This document shows positions 31,847 to 35,037 of a stretch of DNA of 35,037 nucleotides, piece after piece; position 1 is the first letter of the stretch, and each line of letters opens with the position of its first letter. A program made the translations under genes and the position numbers. The stretch spans positions 18,484-53,520 of the forward strand of contig NZ_BMWB01000037.1 of assembly GCF_014651015.1 (NCBI RefSeq), in the 5' to 3' direction. The notes below the pieces were generated by a model that made no database searches, was not told the DNA's origin, and saw only the letters and a list, made by a program, of their open reading frames with translations. The DNA is from Streptomyces xantholiticus (GTDB taxonomy: Bacteria; Actinomycetota; Actinomycetes; Streptomycetales; Streptomycetaceae).

Positions 31847-31984
31847 GCCTCATCATCTACGCGGCCTGGTCGGATTCGCCCCGGACACTCCGAGAGCGCC
31901 CTTCGCGCTCATGGCTGATTGGCTCGGTCCGCAAGAACGAGCAGCACTTCGACAGGGGTTCGGGAGGCAGCCGGGCGCCGTCTG

Positions 31985-32494
31985 ATGACCCGCGACGACG
32001 CCCTCAAGCAGCTCAGCGACATCGCGCGCCAGAGGGCATTCGGCAGGCACGTCGGGTCTGACCGGCTCATCCAGGCAGGGCTGGACGCGCTGGTTGCTGG
32101 GGTCGAAAGCCCCTCCCTCGCCATGCTGGCCGGCCTCCTCCGGAGCGAAGAGCCCGAAGCGCCAGAGCTCTTCGATCAAGTACTGGAGGAACTGGGACTG
32201 CTCTTCCACCCGCCCGCTGACCCCCGGGCCGCGAAGTGGGCGGCGGCCTACTGGACCGCCAGCCAGATCGCCGACGGCTCCCTCGATCCCGCCACCGGCA
32301 CCCACCACATCTGGTCAGACATCGCCTATGACCTCGGCTACCCCGAAGAGCTGGAACCGCTTGTCCACTGCGCCCACAACCTGGCCGGCTGGGAGGAGAG
32401 CTGGGGAGTCGCCTTGGAGGAACTTGACCGGGAAGCGGTCGAGGCAGCGAAGCAGTTCCTGAGCAAGCAATCGGCCGCAGAGGCGGGGAACTGA
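31985..32494 (+). CDS. Hypothetical protein, 169 residues
   Basis: Not recognised as a named family. Mostly helical and acidic: TRDDALKQLSDIARQRAFGR at the start, then ELFDQVLEELGLLFHPPADP, WAAAYWTASQIADGSLDPAT, HHIWSDIAYDLGYPEELEPL and a C-terminal helix EAVEAAKQFLSKQ. It is soluble, with no signal peptide. ATG 31985 is chosen because conserved-looking sequence starts there; the ribosome site is weak. Confidence 0.75.
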   Translation: MTRDDALKQLSDIARQRAFGRHVGSDRLIQAGLDALVAGVESPSLAMLAGLLRSEEPEAPELFDQVLEELGLLFHPPADPRAAKWAAAYWTASQIADGSLDPATGTHHIWSDIAYDLGYPEELEPLVHCAHNLAGWEESWGVALEELDREAVEAAKQFLSKQSAAEAGN

Positions 32495-32710
32495 CCACCC
32501 GTTCGTTCGCGCCACCGGATCGCTCCACCCCCAACCGAGCCGCTCCCTCAGCGTGCCCGCACCACAGGCGGTGAGCCAGAACCTGAGAAGCGACAGCACC
32601 AGCTCACGGGCACTGCCGCATGGCGGCGTCTTCGGCTGTGGAGAGGCGGCCGCTCGGATCGCGGGGAAGTCGCGGAGGACCCGACCAGACCGCGATGTCG
32701 CTCGCCGGCA

Positions 32711-33307
32711 TCAGGACGCGTGAGGTCGCTGGAGTCCCTGGAGGAGGAGAGCGATCAGGCGTCGGGGGTCGTAGCGGGGGTCGTTGTCGCGTCCGATGCA
32801 GAGGTTGCCGATGCCGCGCATCAGCTCGTACGGCTGCATGCCGGGCCTGATGTCGCCGGCCTCGACCGCAGCGTCGAGCAGGTGTGCGCAGACGGGCAGC
32901 AGGCGGTCGAGGAAGTAGGCGTGCAGCGCGGCGAAGCGGTCGCTGTCGGACTGCAGGGCGTCTGCGAGGCCGTGCTTGGTGACCAGAAAGTCGACGAAGA
33001 GGTCGACCCACTGGCGCAGCGCCTCGAACGGGGAGTCGGCACTGGCGAGCAGGTTCGGGCCGGCCTCGGCGCATGCCTCGATCTGGTGGCGGTAGACGGC
33101 GGTGACGAGATCCGCCCGGGTCGGGAAGTGGCGGTAGATCGTGGCCATCCCGACGCCCGCCCGGGCCGCGATCTGGCGGATCGGCGCGTCGACGCCGGAG
33201 GTGGCGAACACGTCGGCGGCGGCAGCGAGCACCGTCTGCCGGTTGCGCTGCGCGTCGGCCCGCTTGCCTCGGGCCGGCGACGCCCCTGCAGGGCTCTCGG
33301 TGGCCAT
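32711..33307 (-). CDS. TetR-family transcriptional regulator
   Basis: A 198-residue regulator from ATG 33307, with GGAAGGA upstream. The DNA-binding domain reads RNRQTVLAAAADVFATSGVD, IRQIAARAGVGMATIYRHFP and RADLVTAVYRHQIEACAEAG, and the C-terminal ligand domain ends MRGIGNLCIGRDNDPRYDPR, typical of the TetR_C_33-like group. It is divergent from the alpha/beta hydrolase gene, with palindromes between them, so it very likely represses the hydrolase and itself. Confidence 0.94.
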   Translation of the reverse strand: MATESPAGASPARGKRADAQRNRQTVLAAAADVFATSGVDAPIRQIAARAGVGMATIYRHFPTRADLVTAVYRHQIEACAEAGPNLLASADSPFEALRQWVDLFVDFLVTKHGLADALQSDSDRFAALHAYFLDRLLPVCAHLLDAAVEAGDIRPGMQPYELMRGIGNLCIGRDNDPRYDPRRLIALLLQGLQRPHAS

Positions 33308-33337
33308 CACGAAGTCCTTCCACACCGATTGACAAAA

Positions 33338-33375
33338 CGGAGCGGCGCTCCGGATACTAAATGGAGCAGCGTTCC
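33338..33375. promoter_or_regulatory. Paired TetR operator-like palindromes
   Basis: CGGAGCG-G-CGCTCCG (33338-33352) is a perfect 7-bp inverted repeat with one central base. A second, degenerate copy GGAGCAGCGTTCC lies at 33363-33375, 24 bp on. They lie between the divergent TetR and hydrolase genes. A pair of sites suits binding of two TetR dimers. Confidence 0.6.
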
Positions 33376-33474
33376 GCTTCAGCTTATCCGAAGCGGGACG
33401 CTCCTGACCGCCTTGTCCGTCGCCGGCCGCACGAGACCGGCGGACGCAGGTGCCACTGAAAGGGAATCCACATC

Positions 33475-34443
33475 GTGAGCACGTCCACTTGCCCCAGCGC
33501 CAACACCTTGGGCACGCCCGTCCCGGTCCTGTCCTTCAGCCCCGTAGTCCTCTCCGTGCCCGGACGTCCCGTGGACCTCCACGTGCGCGTCTCCGCACCC
33601 GCGACCGGAACCGGCCTCCCCGTCCTCCTCCTCTCCCACGGTCACGGCCGCTCGAACCACCTCTCCTCGCTCAACGGCTACGCGCCGCTCGCCAACTTCT
33701 GGGCCGCCCACGGATTCGCCGTCGTCCAGCCCACCCACCTCACCTCCCGGACACTGAGCCACCTGGTCGCCGACGCACCCGGCGCGCCCGACTTCTGGCG
33801 CTCCCGCGCCGAGGACATGACTCACATCCTCGACCGGCTCGACGTGATCGAGCGCACCGTGCCGCAACTCGCCGGACGGGTCGACCCCAGCAAGGTCGCC
33901 CTCGCCGGACACTCGCTCGGCGGCTTCACCGCCGCCCTCCTGCTGGGCGCCGGGATCACCGATCCCGACACCGGGAACGTGGTGCACCTCGTCGAGCCCC
34001 GGATCAAGGCGGGCGTGCTGCTTGCCGCGCCCGGCAGAGGTGGCGAAGTCCTCAACGGGCCCATGGCCGAGCAGTGGCCGATCATCGGGGCCGTCGACTT
34101 CTCCAGCATGACCGCACCCGCCCTGGTCGTCGCCGGCGACAAGGACGACTCCCGGCACTTCACCGACATGGGGCCGCACTGGCACGCCGACCCCTACACC
34201 CTGGCCCCCGGCCCCAAGACCCTGCTCACCCTGTTCGACGCGGAGCACGGACTTGGCGGGATCGCCGGATACGACGCCGCCGAGACCACGGACGAGAACC
34301 CCGAGCGAGTCGCCGCCCTCGCCCGGCTCACCGCGGCCTACCTCCACACCCAGCTTCACCCCGGCGCCGCCGCTGCGTGGCAGACCGCGTGCGAGGCGCT
34401 GACCACCGGCCCCGACCCGGTAGGACGAGTCGAATCGAAGTAG
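33475..34443 (+). CDS. Alpha/beta hydrolase
   Basis: A 322-residue serine hydrolase. The oxyanion region is LLLSHGHGRSNHLSS (from about residue 51), the nucleophile is Ser147 in ALAGHSLGGF, a catalytic Asp is probable in VVAGDKDDSRH, and the His lies in FDAEHGLGG. It resembles the chlorophyllase/PAF-acetylhydrolase-like branch; the substrate is unknown and could be an ester or lactone. GTG 33475 follows AAAGGGA. No signal peptide is seen. Likely controlled by the divergent TetR gene. Confidence 0.92.
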   Translation: MSTSTCPSANTLGTPVPVLSFSPVVLSVPGRPVDLHVRVSAPATGTGLPVLLLSHGHGRSNHLSSLNGYAPLANFWAAHGFAVVQPTHLTSRTLSHLVADAPGAPDFWRSRAEDMTHILDRLDVIERTVPQLAGRVDPSKVALAGHSLGGFTAALLLGAGITDPDTGNVVHLVEPRIKAGVLLAAPGRGGEVLNGPMAEQWPIIGAVDFSSMTAPALVVAGDKDDSRHFTDMGPHWHADPYTLAPGPKTLLTLFDAEHGLGGIAGYDAAETTDENPERVAALARLTAAYLHTQLHPGAAAAWQTACEALTTGPDPVGRVESK

Positions 34444-34454
34444 GCCCCCACTCT

Positions 34455-34942
34455 CTGGCCGTGGACCATCGTGCAGACCTGCGTGGTGCATCTGCTGCGG
34501 AACTCTTTCCCTATGCGGCCCGTCAGGACTGGGACAAGATCGCCAAGCTTCTCAAGCCCGTCTACACGGCCCCGACCGAGGAAGCCGCCCTGGAGCGGTT
34601 CGCGGAGTTCGCCGATGCCTGGGGCAGGAAGTATCCGGCGATCGTGAAACTGTGGGAGAACGCCTGGGAGGAGTTCACTCCGTTCCTGCGGTTCGACACC
34701 GAGATCCGCCGCATCGTCTGCACGACGAACGCGATCGAGTCGGTGAACGCGCGGATCCGCCGGGCGGTCAAGGCCCGCGGACACTTCCCCAACGAGCAGG
34801 CCGCCCTGAAGTGCTCTACATGGCGATCATGTCCCTCGATCCCGCAGGCAAGGGGCAGGCCCGCTGGACCATGCGCTGGAAGACCGCACTGAATGCCTTC
34901 GACATCACCTTCGACGGCCGCCTGTCGGCAGCCCGCCAGTAA
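34455..34942 (+). pseudogene. IS256-family (mutator) transposase, C-terminal fragment
   Basis: TIVQTCVVHLLRNS opens the fragment. After a 1-nt shift near 34513 it continues YAARQDWDKIAKLLKPVYTA, YPAIVKLWENAWEEFTPFLR, FDTEIRRIVCTTNAIESVNA and RGHFPNEQAALK. Another shift near 34810 leads into YMAIMSLDPAGKGQARWTMR and the stop at 34942. It differs from the 27185 fragment, so two separate IS256-type elements left remains in this window. The N-terminal half is missing. Confidence 0.85.
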
Positions 34943-35037
34943 CCTCAACTGCCTCAGTTACACCGATCGTTTGGCTCTGTTCCGTAGTCGGTGGTGACGG
35001 CTGGTGACGGGCGTCGTTGACGTTGTATGCGAGATAT
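34943..35037. other. End of the window beyond the IS256 fragment
   Basis: No gene. It probably includes the outer end of the IS256 element and perhaps the start of another IS (GGCTCTGTTCCGTAG at about 34973), but the window stops too soon to tell. Confidence 0.35.

Noticed and set aside
32315..32620. Minus-strand frame with LVLSLLRFWLTACGAG as a membrane protein or transposase start
   Set aside because: It is short, lies mostly antisense to the hypothetical gene at 31985-32494 and has no ribosome site or recognisable domain.
33379..34491. 370-codon minus-strand open frame
   Set aside because: It is antisense to the alpha/beta hydrolase, which has clear active-site motifs.
1..35037. CRISPR arrays, tRNA or rRNA genes, riboswitches
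   Set aside because: No regularly spaced repeats and no cloverleaf or conserved rRNA sequence were noticed on either strand; known riboswitch cores were not recognised.

Overview
The window is high-GC actinobacterial DNA and almost certainly comes from a Streptomyces or close relative. This rests on strongly GC-biased third codon positions, GTG and TTG starts, and actinobacterial families such as HelD, WYL, ArsR-SRPBCC-RibD and IS701 with a MazF-like passenger. It is an accessory region: a compact phenazine-type biosynthetic cluster surrounded by nested, mostly dead insertion sequences, followed by a gene graveyard and a set of small regulatory operons.

Left flank (1-6650). A copy of a structured hairpin repeat (86-197) is followed by a decayed IS630-type element (245-1414) with matched ends and a TA duplication. 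Next comes a two-gene leftward operon: a FAD monooxygenase (2575-3933) and an unrecognised 369-residue protein (1433-2542). After that lies an IS5-type transposase gene split in two by a full-length IS110-type element (about 4876-6322), whose long left non-coding end is a candidate bridge RNA.

Phenazine cluster (6989-17257, rightward). phzB, phzC, phzD, phzE, a 117-residue extra gene, phzF and phzG form a tightly overlapping core from chorismate to the phenazine ring. They are followed by a truncated ANL adenylating enzyme and a LuxC-like reductase. These two match the EhpF/EhpG pair proposed in Pantoea to reduce phenazine-1,6-dicarboxylate to an aldehyde. A GMC flavoprotein oxidoreductase comes last. 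The likely product is therefore a phenazine carboxylic acid with a formyl or hydroxymethyl arm, perhaps ring-hydroxylated by the FAD monooxygenase. No methyltransferase, exporter or dedicated resistance gene is visible, and no pathway-specific regulator sits directly in the operon.

Right flank (17263-23600). An apparently intact IS701-type element (17267-19218, CTAG duplication) sits 5 bp after the GMC stop codon and carries a MazF/PemK-like toxin gene as passenger. Then come the second copy of the hairpin repeat, a two-domain Lrp/AsnC regulator with a palindrome at its start, IS5 debris, a tiny KOW-domain ORF, and frameshifted remains of a PP2C-like phosphatase and an unknown plus-strand gene.

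Right part (23600-35037). A HelD-family RNA polymerase-associated helicase stands alone, followed by a hypothetical gene and an IS256-type fragment. Then come an ArsR - SRPBCC - RibD-like operon, ISL3 and serine-recombinase debris, a divergent VOC protein / WYL regulator pair, a disrupted membrane-anchored protein gene, a hypothetical gene, a divergent TetR / alpha-beta hydrolase pair with operator-like palindromes, and another frameshifted IS256 fragment at the end.
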